Below the pieces are notes generated by a model that did no database searches, was not told the origin of the DNA, and saw only the letters and a list, made by a program, of their open reading frames with translations. Shown here one piece after another: positions 12,678-26,509 of a stretch of DNA of 64,000 bases. The stretch spans positions 6,536,001 through 6,600,000 of the forward strand of contig JAZGTH010000067.1 in the NCBI GenBank assembly GCA_036877525.1, written 5' to 3'. How positions within the stretch are numbered: the first letter of the stretch is position 1; each line of letters opens with the position of its first letter. The stretch is from Chromobotia macracanthus. Lineage: Eukaryota > Chordata > Actinopteri > Cypriniformes > Botiidae. The position numbers and the translations under genes were made by a program.

Positions 12678-12960
12678 CCCAGCTTTTAGGCTGTAAGATT
12701 ATTTCCTTCCTATTATTTCTACTTATTCTTGTAAGATTAGTTCTTGGAACATTAAAACTGTTCAGTTTTTTAGATGTTGTTTTAAAGTTATTGCTTGGTT
12801 ATAAGAACATTATTCAAACATTTATGTTATAACGTTTTTAAATGATTCTACCAGCAATTTATGAATATTGTTTTAATATATGATATATAATGCTAAAAAA
12901 GCATTCTACCAATGTTATTGTTACTTGCACTTGAAGAGAACTTTAACCAACATTCTTTAT
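12678..12960 (+). mobile_element. CCCAGCTAACA-type MITE, degraded
   Basis: The left end is reduced to cccagcttttaggctgtaag. The interior is clear (ttgcttggttataagaacat, tatatgatatataatg). The right inverted repeat is lost after accaacattc. Confidence 0.7.
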
Positions 12961-14217
12961 TCATATATATTATGAAAGGAAAAACGTTTGTGTACTGTTT
13001 GACATTGAGCTAAAGTATATACTGCACAGTATGCAGTCAGCAGTACACTATTCCATTCCAAGCAGCATCACCTGTTTATCTGAAGTGGAGTTCTGCTAGC
13101 TTCCAAAATTATACTGTTAATGAATAAATATTGAAAACCTAGAAAATAAGGCCCGTCTTGACTTAAACTAAAGCTCAAGTAAGGCATTTGTTACTAAAGT
13201 TGAACAAAAAATACAAGCATCACATTTCCACAAGTTTCCAGCTGAAAACAGCCTGGAATTTACCTTTAAAAAGCACTTAAACTAGCAAACACAAGCAGAA
13301 GCTTGATAGAACATAAGATCTTTTCCACTTCACAATCAATAAGTGCACTCATCAGTCTGCATAAGGCGAAGTCAGTATAAGGTTTTATTCATCTTGTGTA
13401 CAGACAGCCGAAGTATTGACTGCCTCACATGCTATATCAGAGCAACAGATCACACCCTTTAACCAAACAAAAACAATGGACACGTCAGATAATGACGTTC
13501 ATTAAAAATGCTGAAGTTAAAGCTGCCAACTGGAAAGATAAAGGGGAGTAGAAAAAAAGAGAAGTAAACAGTAACAACTATCAATTTAAACATGTCCCAC
13601 TTTAATGTTATAGGCATATAGTGGTTTGCTGCATTATACAGTAAAGCAATAATACAGTAGACAGATAAAGCAATTAAAGCCTTATACTTGACTACTATCT
13701 AGGAAAATATCTGTAATGCATTCTGGGATATTTGCAGCACTGCCCGAGGTTTTGGCTAAAATTAGGAATTTTAAGAGGTAACATCATTTTGCTGCATGTT
13801 TTTGGAACGGCCAGTGTTGAGAGCGATTTATGAGCAGCGGGTATAAGCAACCAGAGCTTATGAATCAGACGGATCACTGCTACTGCTGGGACAGTGTGAA
13901 TCCAGGGAGAAAAATTTTGAGCAGTGTTGGTGCAACATTACACGGGTCAAACATGAAGCCAAAAAAATCAACACAGCTCCAGCTCCGCTCTCCTCTCTAA
14001 TTAAGTGTTTCACACTCGTCATACCTTCTTCCAGAACTTGGTAGAAATTCAGTCATTACCATTTATTTACATTTTGATCCTTTTTCTCACACAAAATTAT
14101 TAAATCAAACTGCAATTGTACATTATGGTTGCAATTCAAAATCAATACAAAGCATTTTAAAGTAGTAATTCAATTTGAATTTAAATAATTCTGAATTCCA
14201 TTTTGAATGGTATGGAA

Positions 14218-14536
14218 CCCAGATAACAAGGAACATTCACAAATGTTGGCTAATGTTCTCTCAAAGTTCTCAAAAAACATTATACTTAAGTAGTTAGTGG
14301 AACATTAGTGGAACACAAAAAAGTTACAGAATTAAAATTTGTTTGAATAACGTTCTTAAAACCAAAAAATAATGTTATTAATACAATGTCTAAAAACTGG
14401 ACATTTTGAATGTTCCTAAAACTTAATGTTTAAGTTTTAAATTAATGTTTAAGTTTATAAATAATGTTTTTATTTGTTTGTTACTTAACAGGAAACTTTA
14501 TGGAAACATTCTTACAGCCTAAAATTATTAGCTGAG
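14218..14536 (-). mobile_element. CCCAGCTAACA-type MITE, full length, inverted
   Basis: On the plus strand it starts cccagataacaaggaacatt and ends taaaattattagctgag, the reverse of the copy at 8495. About 319 bp, with an internal duplication of aagtttaa near 14430-14460. Confidence 0.8.
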
Positions 14537-15436
14537 AACTAACATCAAGTAATGAACTTACATCCTTATATTTGAATAAACAGATTTTTTGTCTCTTCAG
14601 GCTCGCCAATAAGGAATGAAGTGTCTAAAAACATGGCAAATAAATGTCACATCTCAGTAGCAGCAGGGACACACCAAAGTGAATAAATTTATACTTACAC
14701 TAGAAACAACAGTAACCTGATGCTGGCATCCCAGCTATGCCTGGAGAAGCTGACAGCTTTAGAAGTGTGAAATGAAATGAACACAACTAGCTAAGAAAAA
14801 TACAAACACACAAGCGACAGATTTTCAAAAAAGCTCCTGAGATAAGAAGCCCCAACAAGAAGATTTACTGGCTAACTGACAAAGCAGACTTGAAATGATA
14901 CAGGAAATGGGATTCAGGAGAGTTTGGGAGAGAAAGTTGAATTTAGACATTATAATTATAGCTCCCAGCATGCTTTGGCACAAGTCTGTACTGTTCACCA
15001 CAGGACTGTCACAGGGAAGAAATCACACACCACAAAGTTCATTTTTCCTCCAATTTATCGTTTTATTTTACCAATTTATTCCCTATTATGCACTAATGTG
15101 GCAAAATTGCCAGAAACAACATCCTGGTGCCTCAGGAAACGTTTCAGAGAAAACTCTATATATAAAATGTATATCCAATATTACTCTATTTGAGTGTAAA
15201 CTGAAATCAAGGTCTTTTGAAAACTGGATTATCAGAGGATGTGAGTTTGGCCTTCAGGCTGTTGTAAGACTTCTGGCCACAGTCACTCTGTGATGTCCTG
15301 TGTTGGTTTTTAGGATGGTTTTAGGTTTAGAGCAGAACACGAATGTTATATATATGTCATATCCCAATTGATTCCGGACATGTACACACAGTTTACTTTG
15401 AATCAGAGCATGTTATGATTCGAGCATCTGAGTCTA

Positions 15437-15709
15437 CCACACAATTTTAAGTTGCAAGAGTTTTTGTAGCATTACCATTAAGTGGCAAAACCACTAAAAA
15501 TGAATGCAATGGGAACAATATAAGAACTTGGTTCTTGGTTGTAAGAATGTCATTCTTTTTTGTAATTTTGTAATGTTAAGAATCTACAATTTAAGAATAA
15601 CATTTCTGACATATAATGTAAAAAAATGTTTTTGCATGTTACTGCAAAAATGTTGATAACCGTGACAGAACTTTAGCCAACATTCAGAGAATGTTCCCTG
15701 TTAGCTGGG
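15437..15709 (+). mobile_element. CCCAGCTAACA-type MITE, left end degraded
   Basis: The right end is intact (cctgttagctggg followed by TA). The left end is ccacacaattttaagttgca, matching the family after a small deletion, with TA before it. About 273 bp. Confidence 0.78.
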
Positions 15710-18286
15710 TACTCATAAGGAAAATAAAGAGTGAGAGATTTCTTGCTCAGATCCAGTTCAGTCTTAAAATGTTTCAGTAGCGATCGGGTCAGGTCGGGTC
15801 ACAGGGTCTCATTTACAGACGGGGTTTAAATGTAATGCCAGTGCAGAGCTCTGGAACTAGAGAATTGAAAATCAAGAAAGTGAAACATGTGCAAACAGCT
15901 GAGAGAGAAACGCTGGAGGAATATGGAGCAGCCGCTGTACACAATCTCTCTGCTTTTACGGGAGATCATTGAATATTCTTTTTCTTCCAAGGGGACCATG
16001 ACTGGAGTGAGCAGGCTCAGCACACGCCTGCCAAAACAGGTCAAGATGCCAGTTGTCTACAGAAAAACAAAAAAGGAAACTTATTTTTTAAAAACTTTAT
16101 GTTTCTGAATTTTTCCATTCATTATCTCAGTAACTCAACATTATGACAACATAGCAAATAAGATCTCTTAAGCAATAACGTTATTTCTCCAAGACTCCAA
16201 GCTATAAGATTAAATGGAGAACAGATGGAGCCTTTTACTAAAGGCTTATCAGATCTTTCCCCTAAGAATCAAATCTCAGTAATCTCACACTTGTCTCTCA
16301 AACAACATCTCAGAGTGAGCCAAGATATTAGAGTGTGCAACGAAAAGTCAGAAATTTCAGTATGAACATTTTTCTTCCAGGACAAAATGATCAGAGTTTT
16401 GCTGTCCACATCATGTTATTGCTCCATAATACCACATCAAGAACTGAAACAGAATTTTTGGAGATAATTAAGCTTGGGATCTACACAATTATATATTTCA
16501 CAGATCATCTCTTCTAGTATAATAAATCTGACACAAAGAATAAACTATATTTTCAGATTGTGGTGTCCATATAGCATAATCTTCCCCAACAGATTTTGTG
16601 GGGGAAAATCCTTATGATAATACCAACAATACATAATAAACAATATCTTCAAAAACTCTCAGTCAAATTAATAGACGCTTCTGGCCAAACAAGCCCACAA
16701 GAGACAAACTTCAAATAAACAACAAACAGAAATCAAACAAACGCAAATGGCAAAGATCGAAGGCATGGCTTTTGTCTATGTCTGTGTAGAGCAATGCGGG
16801 CTTCCCTTTAATCCCACTGAGGCATAGGCTGTAGGCCATTATCAAAAGCACTCTGGAGAGCCATGTGGTCAGACTTTCATCAACGATTTAATAGCACATA
16901 GCTTCATGAAGTCACATGCTGGGAGAACATCCTAACATCATACACGTGCACTATCCGTGGCGTTAGCTCTAGTTAGCTCTGCTTCACAGACATGCTACTG
17001 AGAGAAACACCTCTGGTGAAGTTTGTCACCTTTAGAGGGTTCCATGAGGAGAAGACTAAATATAGTTTCTTGACAAGACACAGAAAAAGATACTGAAAGG
17101 GATGGAAAAGAGAAAACATGATACATACGTCTGAGAGAGAGGTACATCACAAATGAAGACCCTTCAAAAAGAACCTTTAAGGATAGCGGGTTCATTTGGC
17201 GGACATATCCGCGGACATTTTCTCATCATACATGCAAGTACAGCTGCCACCTCTGTGAAATAGAAAATACAGTCTATTGTTATTTAAAAGCATTATGTAA
17301 AACAGTATACAATACGGAATAAACATCATTTTTGTTGCTTACCAAAACTTTTATTTCTTTAAAATAAACAGCTACTTCTGAATGACTGGCAAAGCCAGGA
17401 TAAGTTGCATTTTGCCCCCATAAGGGTGCAGTTACAGTATCTACCAGCAGGGAGTGGGGAGAGGGGTTTGGGGGCTCTCCTAAAGCTTATATTAATAAAA
17501 ACAGGAATTTAGCATTTTATCTAATTTTGTGCTATACACTTTGGAGCCAAAACCAAATAAAAAGTTCAGAAAAAAATATGTCCCTCTGGTCTCTGGTCAG
17601 ATCTACCCTTTGGTTGTAGACCAGTTCAATCTCCATCATGTCAAAACTACTCTCCTGCTTAGAAAAATATAGCAAAATTACTGCTGAGAAATAAAGCAAC
17701 ACTGCAAAAACCTATGTGACTTCCTGTGTTCTTTCTTCAAGCAGAGCAACCTGCCTTTTGCACACACGCTGTCATGTCCCTCAGGAAAGCTTGAAAAAAT
17801 CACTCTGCTTCAGCCCTCAAGGTAAACTGGTTTTTAAATCACTTTTCATGCATTTTGTGTGGCAGTTATATTTGCCCCGTTCACTCTTTACATGAACAAA
17901 ATGCCACAGTTGGAAATAGCAACTGTCACAAAAACACACACTTATGTATGGTTATCAAAACACTTTTCCTCATGTACAGCTCACAGCTGACAGACTGAAT
18001 GAGTTAAATAATACCAGCATGAAGGGTTTGAAAATGTCAGTTTATTTCTTTTATTTAATACATTTCGGGTAGGAGGTCACGTACCTCTATTGAAAGTTCA
18101 GTATACAGGCACCTGTTTCAGTACAAAGCCACTGCGTATGTGTGTGTGTGTTGGATAGTAGTATTTGTGCTAAAGTATGTGATCTTCTCCATCATAGGGG
18201 GCAACATGGAGGTCACAGCCAATAACTGGCTGTTGGTGCCAACCAACATGATGTTGATCTTTTCCCAGTTCGCAGTGAAATCCTTC
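15710..18286. other. Intergenic, no gene seen
   Basis: Unique sequence between two MITE copies. There is a short TG tract at about 18138-18151. No exon with splice signals and family resemblance. Confidence 0.55.
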
Positions 18287-18731
18287 CCCAGCTAACAATT
18301 TTAGGTTGTAAGAATGTTACCCTAATGTTTCCATTAAGTAACAAAACATTAAAAATGTTATTTTAAATGTTCTAGGAATGTTCAAAATGTTCCCTTTTTA
18401 GACATTGTATTAACATTATTGCTTGTTTATAAAAAAGTTATTCAATGAATAACTTTAAAAGTTATTCAAATAGAATAAGAATAAGAATATACTATTTATA
18501 CTATAAGAATAAGAACTATACTATACTATAAGAACTATACAATTTTATATTATTATTCTATATTATTCTATACATATACAATAACATTTTTGATATATGC
18601 TATATAACATTTCTACTACTACTATGCTATATAACATTTCTACAAATTCTACTAACATTACTGCAGGAACGTTTTGATAACTTTTTAAAAAACGTTAGCC
18701 AGCATTCTCAGAACGTTTCCTGTTGGCTGGG
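18287..18731 (+). mobile_element. CCCAGCTAACA-type MITE with internal tandem expansion
   Basis: Both ends are present (cccagctaacaattttagg and cctgttggctggg). It is about 445 bp, roughly 140 bp longer than sister copies. The excess is a local array of actata / agaataaga units at about 18470-18580 and a duplicated tgctatataacatttctac at about 18598-18645. Confidence 0.8.
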
Positions 18732-18881
18732 ATAAAGGATACCGTAAATGGTGTAGCCTTCAGAGGAGACGTGTGCTATTATTTTTCTAAGCAAAAATAC
18801 TTTTGGACTTATAACGAAAAGGGGAACATCAGCCCTGTCTAGGGACCAAAATATCAGAGATTTGTGGGTTGGGTCTTTCAG

Positions 18882-18945
18882 CAATGCCCCAGAACGTATT
18901 AGAAAAACACCTTAGCATCCAAATAGCAAAGCCCTCAGAATCAGC
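18882..18945 (+). repeat. TAGCAACC-type repeat, short
   Basis: aatgccccagaac and aaacaccttagcatcc match the unit seen at 9029, in the same order after the same upstream module. Confidence 0.45.
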
Positions 18946-19645
18946 ATCAGAATCATTGGACTCAACAGCTCAAATGATAAATTATTATTATAAACTTACT
19001 GTTGGACATTGGGGTAAGGTAAAGAGATCTGATTGTGATTGTGTTGAAATCTGTTATACCTGATGTTTGTTCATTTTTAACTGAAAACGTTACGGATTGC
19101 AGCTTTAAATTACTGCACAACACAAGCAGATTTATTTCTTTAAATGTTCAAAAGTTACCGCGCAACAGAAATGACCCAGCTCATTTCCTCTGGCCAGTAA
19201 CTAAAGTGTTGCCTCATCAAAGCACATCATCGTCTGCTCTTTGATGGAGCGTTTTTCTGCCTCCACCTCTCCATGTCATCAGATTCTCACCTGCTGTGCA
19301 GTGAAGCGAAAGTGATGGAGAAGAACTCTCAACATCACCTCCACAGGGACGACCCAACACCCTACTGCCTCCACACCGCCATCAGCTATTACCAGATGGC
19401 CCCAACACCTGCCATACTCTGTCAACAAAAGGTCCAATTATCCCGTAAGCCCCTGCACTCACCTTGATATCCCACAATCCCTCTCTCCCACACCTGTCCT
19501 CTCACATTACAGCTTTCACTAGTCATCCTCCTGGAGTTTATCTCTTCAGAATGTGATTACAACAACGTGCTCGCTAACCACTTTGATGACAAACTGCTTT
19601 GATGGAGGTTTTTTCATAGTTCTTCATACAATGTATAAATAGCTA

Positions 19646-19917
19646 CCCAGCTAACAATTTTAGCTTGCAAGAACGTTTCTCTAACATTTCCATTAAGTGA
19701 CAAAAATGTTACATTCAAAATATGCAGTTTTTAAGACATATTAACGTTATTGCTTGGAAATAAAACTTTTTTAAACGTTACACTAACAATTTAAGAATAC
19801 TTTTTGGATATATATATTTTTTTAATTTACCAACGTTACTGCAAGAATGTTTTTGATAACATTAAGAGAACTTTTAGAGAACGTTGGTCAACTTTCTGAG
19901 AACATTCCCTGTTAAGT
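19646..19917 (+). mobile_element. CCCAGCTAACA-type MITE
   Basis: It starts cccagctaacaattttagc with TA immediately before it. The right end is truncated to ccctgttaagt. The interior matches the family (ttgcttggaaataa, caacgttactgcaagaatg, gagaacattcc). Confidence 0.8.
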
Positions 19918-20149
19918 ACTATTCAAAATGGAATTTAGATAATGGAATTTGGTGGTTTTGATTATTGGTTTTCTTTCTTTTCTTTATTTGATGACAGTGA
20001 CTATACAAGTGTCACTTGTTTAATAAGAGATGAAATATCTGCTATTGGATAACACTTAGTTCCAGAAGCATGTCTTCTTAACGCACACATTCAGGAAATA
20101 TTATCTCTTAACACTGGCAAATGCTAGTAACACTAATTATATGGTATAA

Positions 20150-20470
20150 ATGTCACGTTGTAAATGCGAAGAGGAGGCCTGTGGTAATGGAACCTGGTTT
20201 TGAAGAAGAATGAAAGAAGTCATTAGCGGATAATGATTTTAATTACACTCTCTTTGTCAGCTATGGCATGCGCAAGGCAGCGCTTGACAAGAGGTTCCCC
20301 CTCTGCATAATTACAGCGTGATTGACATGCTAAATAAACAGGGTTTGAATGACACCGACGGTACGCAGTTGCCAGGAGCAACAGGTTGATGGAGAAACCA
20401 GAAAATACCTGTTTGTGATTAGAGGCTACTGGCATGCAATAAGCCACGCTTTTATTAGACTTTGTCTGGG
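20150..20470. promoter_or_regulatory. Candidate conserved non-coding element
   Basis: A stretch of more balanced composition without recognisable repeats. It is dense in homeodomain-type cores (gataatgattttaattaca, gcataattaca, gattgacatgctaaataaa) between AT-rich, repeat-bearing flanks. Such islands in vertebrate gene deserts are often enhancers. Conservation cannot be measured here. Confidence 0.3.
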
Positions 20471-20599
20471 GTATAATTTGTGTATGTGGATTTAGGTTTT
20501 TAAACCTGATTTTAATTTTTAATTTTTTTTATTTCTCTTTGTGATAAGTACAAAAGAATGCAAGAATTGATTTGCATGCCAATGCAAATGGTCTCACTT

Positions 20600-20872
20600 T
20601 AAAGTGCGGTAAAGTGATGTGCTGGCCAGGTATGGTGACCCATAGTCAGAAAGTGTCCTCTGTATTTTCCCCATCCAGTTATTGCACACACATTGGAGTA
20701 GTGAGTTATGAACACACCATAAACACACACCCAGAGCAGTGGGCAGCACTGCAGGACCCAGGGGTAAGATGCCTCGCTCAAGGACTCCTGCCAGTATTGG
20801 GAATCGAACCGGCACAACCTTCTTGTTACAAGTCTGACTCTCTAACCAGCAGGCGAAAACTTCACCCATTTA
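20600..20872 (-). mobile_element. tRNA-derived SINE, minus strand
   Basis: Read on the minus strand, it starts with an A-box-like gcctgctggttaga (plus 20841-20854), then a B box GGTTCGATTC (plus 20801-20810). It continues through the gcactgctcc / caagg-type body to a GTGTG-rich right part. It resembles SINE bodies widespread in fish. The 152-codon open frame over it on the plus strand is not a gene. Confidence 0.65.
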
Positions 20873-23590
20873 TTGCTCAGAAGCCACTTGTACCTTCTCC
20901 ATTTTGCTTCACTGAAGTATTAACCTTCTCTCAAATGTTTAAAACATTCTTAAGGAGAAGCAAAAACAGACACAAATGTCATACAGAGTACTATAACATG
21001 CATGTAGACAGTAGAGCCCACATTAGTTGATTTTGGAAGAAACTGATGAGAAATACAAATTTTCTGCATATTTTGTATTTTTATTTTGTATTTTATTTGT
21101 AATTTGACAAATCTAAGCACAGTTTGAGTCAAAGTACCTTCTAAAACTCTAGAGGAGACATGTGAGATTGGAGAAGGGTCTTTGTCTCAGGATAAATCTT
21201 AGAAGCTTGAGCCTCTGATATCAGTTTAATCAGGAGAAATCACATTTCTCCTGGACAGAGAAGAGATCTCATTTGTGTCTGTTTCCTCTCTTTGCTCTGT
21301 CATACCACTCTTCTCGTCATATGACACAATCAGAGATTTAACAGGTTAGTTAAGGCAACCTGTTAGTTTACAGCAGACTGATCTGGGAGGTTAACGTAAC
21401 GCCAGAGTACATTTCACTGTGATGACAAACACATGTGGTGATGGAAGCCACTGGGGATCCCAGAGCAGACAGTGGCCCCGGCCCTTCTGTTCATGAGAGC
21501 ACACCATCACTACAGACTAAATTAGTCACAGAGGCACGTGGTCCAAACAGAGCTGCAGCTAAATTATGGATTTAAAACAACAGAGATGATTACTGAACCC
21601 ACTGGCTGTATGGAATAAAATGTTTTAATCTGACATTATGATAGCAAATGTTAGCATTCTCCACGGATCACTGGAGGCGTACAGAAATATAAGCTACAGG
21701 GAGATTTACTGTTGTGCAATACATATCAAAACAGAGGCATACGCACACATAAATCCCATACTCTTGTGTATTGATGTTTAATTTGATGTTTACAGTACAT
21801 TAGGCTGCAGGCTGTCAAATTGTCCAAGTTTTTTTTTTATTTAGAGCTGCTTTTCCACCATTTGGCCCATGGTGGAAAAACACCACAGGTTTGTTCCTGA
21901 TCTCAGATCCTTGTATAATCTGTCTGAAGAAGCATTTCAATTACCATCAACAATTTATGAAGACTGAAAGGATTTTTTTTTAACAGAAGTAACTAAAAAC
22001 GAGAAAAGCTACTTTTTTACTATTTAAAGAGAACTAAATGTTCTTCTCATATTAACAGACTCCAAAAAGATCTAAGACAAAGTTCCTAAGGTAAAAATCC
22101 AACAGATTTTCTGGATAAGGATATAGATTTTTTTAACAAAATATGAACCTTATAAACACGAACATATGAAGTTATAAAATCAACTACACTTAAAAATATG
22201 TTTAATTGTGAAATAACTGTTAACTGTGAACCACAGAACTACACTACCCATAATCCTGAGGTCACATGATCACCCACACCCATTAACTATTGTAAATGAT
22301 GTAATCAAGGCCAGTCTAACTACATAGGCTATATATTTGTATGTAAGTAAAGATTAGTTAATGGATTTAGAAGTCTTTGTTGACTATATTTTAATGTGCA
22401 GTAGTTCGTACGCTTGTGTATCGGCACAGATTACACGCAATACAGACTGAAAAACATCCTCAGAAAGAGATGCCGCTCTCTTAAAGTAATTGCTTTTTTC
22501 TTAAGTAACATTTATAATGCAATAAAAGTGCATTAAAAGAGGCATTGACGTTTAACCTTTATTAATAGACAGCAGTGGGAAATGTGTTTTGTGAATAGCA
22601 TTTAAGTCTATTTGTGTAATTACAGGGGAAGAAAAAGACTGTTTTGTACTGATGTTCAGGCTTTCAAAATAACCACAGGGAGAGAGATGCAGCTCTTACA
22701 TCTGGCTGGGAAGTGCATGATACCCAACTGACTTGACATGGAGAGGCAGTTCTTAATGGATTTCCTGATGAGCCGTTTCGGCAGGAATTAAAATGCATCA
22801 TCTTCCACTTTTGAGGCCTCAAGTACTCGACAGAATGCATGCGAATGCTTATTCATTCAGCTTTCCTTCCAGTACAGGTGTGCTTGAAGGTGACGGGTTT
22901 AATTTTTGTGCCCATCTTAAGACAACTCAATTAAGTCAACTGCGATTTTTGACGTGCTGTTTTGATTTGGTCAGATCCGAACTTTGCTTAACCATAAAAG
23001 CAAAATTTGTGTGGTTTGTATGCATGTGTGATGTTTTTACCTTGCTGACAGGTAAATGACAAACGTTTTTCATTTTGATGCCTATGGAAGACTGGCCTAC
23101 TTTTTCTTTTAACCACAAAATGCAGCAGAGGAAAATTAAGCTGTATCACATCAACTTATAGTGCATCAGTCATTTCTGTCTCTATTATGCCCTGAAGCAT
23201 CAAGTACAAAAATAATGTTTTACAGTGTCTAACAGACTTTTCCCTCTCAATATTTCCTAGGGTAAACACACACTGTCTAGCCTAAACCTTAGAGTATACA
23301 GACAAGCTCAAATCGATTCAAACCCCTACAGTAGCTCTGTGTGATGAAGCAAGAGAGTGTTGCTGAGCGACACATCCATTTGTTTGAAACACAATACATG
23401 CAATTATGTACTTTCCTTTCCTAGGCTCATGACGCTGTCTGTAATGACCTTGATGACAAGACATTATGCCCTCACGTTCATTCACAGAAATGCAGTCTGA
23501 GCTGAAATGAACCTCATATCAGAGACAAACAGCATAAACCCCAAAGAGTTCTGACCGACCTGCCAAACTACTAAAGGCTTTGGACAGTTT
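20873..23590. other. Intergenic, no gene seen
   Basis: AT-rich with the small hairpin at 21851. Nothing else recognisable. Confidence 0.55.
21851..21879. other. 11 bp hairpin
   Basis: Arms ttttccaccat and atggtggaaaa, loop ttggccc. It lies in otherwise unique sequence. Confidence 0.6.
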
Positions 23591-23893
23591 CCAGCTAACA
23601 GGGAATAGTCTCAGAACTTAGGCTAACTTTCTCCAAAAGTTCTCTCAGTGTTATTAAAAACATTCTTGCAGTAACATAAGTATAACTTTTTTAATGTTAT
23701 ACATAAAAAACATTATTCTTTAAATTGTTAGTGGAATTAACTAACACAATTAAACAGAACTAACTTTACAGAATTAAGTAAAAAAGTTTGAATAATAAAT
23801 AAAAAATGTATATTTAATAAAAAAGTGTATATATATATATATATATTTATATACTTGAAACGTATCTGTTACTTAAGGAAACGTTCTTTCCTA
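23591..23893 (-). mobile_element. CCCAGCTAACA-type MITE, inverted, distal end lost
   Basis: It begins ccagctaacagggaa and runs in reverse order through aacattcttgcagtaac. An AT tract (23828-23847) sits inside it. The far end stops at ggaaacgttctttcc without the terminal repeat. Confidence 0.72.
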
Positions 23894-26331
23894 GATATAT
23901 ATTGTATTATTTATATTGCATGCCACATCAAGACGTCAAGAAAATAACCCAGAATTTATTTCAATATGAAAGAACAGGGCCTTTAAAACATTCTTCATTG
24001 CAGAGTCATGACCCTGTCATGACCTGACACAAGCTTTTACATCCTGTCCTATTCAATTAGTACAACCTCGCAACAAGTAACTGCTTTAAGAAATATTCTT
24101 CAGTCAAGTGGCAATGCCACGATCTTAAATTAAAAACCTATTCACTGCCTCACAGACGTGGATTCTCTTGTAACTCTGTGCATTAGTTCCACTTGTTCTG
24201 CTCTGCTTTTCCTATTATACAGAGAATGTTCGAATTTACAGCCATTCATTTACATCTGTTGAGGACTACACACTGCAGTTTCTATCATCTGAAATTTTCG
24301 TATCAACCCCAATAACAACTAATTACGGGCCATTGTGTTTTCTCAATCTTACAAATTTACATTTACCTGCCTTTGCAAACATCTTTATTTCTAAGTTTCT
24401 GTTTTGCTGTCTTAATGTGTCTGTAATTAGTTAACACCGTTTCGGGTAATTACAGAGAATAGAAAACACTCTGAATCAGCTTCTGTATTCCTCTGATTTA
24501 GTCTGGAAAAACAAGCAATTGGTCTGACAAAACAAGCCCAAAATAGGCAACCTGCCTTACTGAAATAAGCATATATCCACACATACACATCATTGATATG
24601 ACATTATGTAGAGCACAAATATATATGTATACATAACTGTGTTCTGTAAATAATAGATAAGACAAACAAGCCAGATGTACAGTACTATGCAAAGTACAGC
24701 TTTCATATCTCAAATGTTCCTTCAAAGTTTTAAAGAAGCTTAATTCAATATAAGCTACAAATGACTTCTAAACAACTCTGTGATATCAAACAGATAAACA
24801 AATAAACACATGACCACGTCTAAGTGTGCAAATCAATTAAATTTAGATGCAAAACACTTGGGCTTCCTACAGATTGTTTGTGAATGTGTTAATGAGTTAA
24901 ATTTGAGTTAAAGTGAGTTAAAAATTAGTTAATTTTGATGTTTTCACAAAAAACAAATCTTTGGCTCAGCTGATAAAACATGTAAATATACAGTATGAGT
25001 ACATGACTGTATGAGAAGGTGCACCTGAGGTCCTTACAGCTTGTAGCTGCTTCTTCTGAATGCAGCGCGCTGTAGTCATGCGCATGCTCATCGATGATGC
25101 GCAGCTCGATGAAGTCATATAACAGCCGCCACACTTGCGCCCCAGTAGAAAAGCACGTAACATTAGGGACAACTGGTGTGACCACTTCGCATGGTCCATA
25201 CGTAGAAAACTTGGATTTCTAATAATAAACAAAATAAACAATTAAATAAATAAATAAACAACAAAAAACATTTTAAAAATGTGAGAATCTGCAATAAATT
25301 ATACTTTCCTTTTGTATCAGTTTGGTCGTTACATTAAAATATATTGTGTGTGAATATGTTGAAGTGTGATGTGAGGAATATATATTATTATTCTATATAA
25401 TGTTTTGTGCGTTGTTAGTTCACATCAGCTAATACATTATCTAATCTTAATGAATAAAACTTTATTGCAAAGTGTTACCAAAACATAATAAAGATAAATT
25501 ATTGAAGGGATTCATTTGTTCGTCTGGTAGTCTCAGTGCAATTAGTGCTTGAATCTTTATGAATGGGATCTGTAGAGAATACAGCAACAGAATGCCTTTA
25601 CATTCAGGTTGGAAAAACAGTGACTGAGCTGTCCTTGCATGCCATTAAGAATGGGCCAATGATAGGGTTCTGCCATATTGAATAAATGACTTGGCAAAGT
25701 CTTAGATAGAACATGGCATCCAGCTTGGCGGTCGCATCATTATGAAATTGCCTTTACCCACTACTGAGAAGTGTGGGCCAACCCCGGATCCATGCTGTAC
25801 CCTCTGCTGCTGACACCCAGGAACTGAGAATAACTATAAACCAGGTGCCTGCGTTTCACTCAGAGAGTGAATGTTTTTAGAGAGTGCACTTAACCTTGTT
25901 AAGAAAGCATTTCTGCGTTTTCACTCTGCTGTGAGTGATAGCGATGTTGAAAAGCAAAAGTTGGAATCTGAGCTTTTCTCAAAGAAATGAAAGGTTAAAA
26001 ATGAATGAGCCTCGGTGCTTACTTGAATGATATCAAAGCTAAGAATAGTGTTTCCACACTCCCAGATGTAAGTGTTACTTTTGACATTGTAGATCATGGG
26101 AAACTGTTTAATCACCTTGAGCACAGGATCTCTTTCTAGAGCACTTTCAAGCTGATTTAGTGCTTATTTATACACCAGAGAGTATTGCCCTAGTTTTGAT
26201 GTCTGTGTTTCTTTTAAGCAAGTTACAGTGCAGAGTAATATCAGTTGTGTTTTGTTAATTCTTAGTTGACAGATGCTTCTGGCGCACAGATGCCCCTTAC
26301 CATGCTAACATCTGCTAAAATATCCCAGTAA

Positions 26332-26358
26332 TCTGTCTGTCTGTCTGTCTGTCTGTCT
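26332..26358. repeat. CTGT tetranucleotide microsatellite
   Basis: Between six and seven ctgt units. Confidence 0.85.
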
Positions 26359-26509
26359 ATCCCACACAGTTTTTTTGTGTAGGTATAATTAATGTAGGTA
26401 TATGTGAACTTAGTGTAGGTTTAATTAATAGGCAATATTAAACTATTAAATATTTAATATTTAAAATTAAATATTTAAAATATTAAATGTTTAACTTTTT
26501 ATACATATT

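Noticed and set aside
14895..15293. 132-codon plus-strand frame
   Set aside because: A second frame is also open over the same bases. Composition looks random, with no known motif.
20572..21030. 152-codon plus-strand frame, the longest in the window
   Set aside because: It runs across a minus-strand SINE (B box at 20801-20810), so the openness comes from the repeat.
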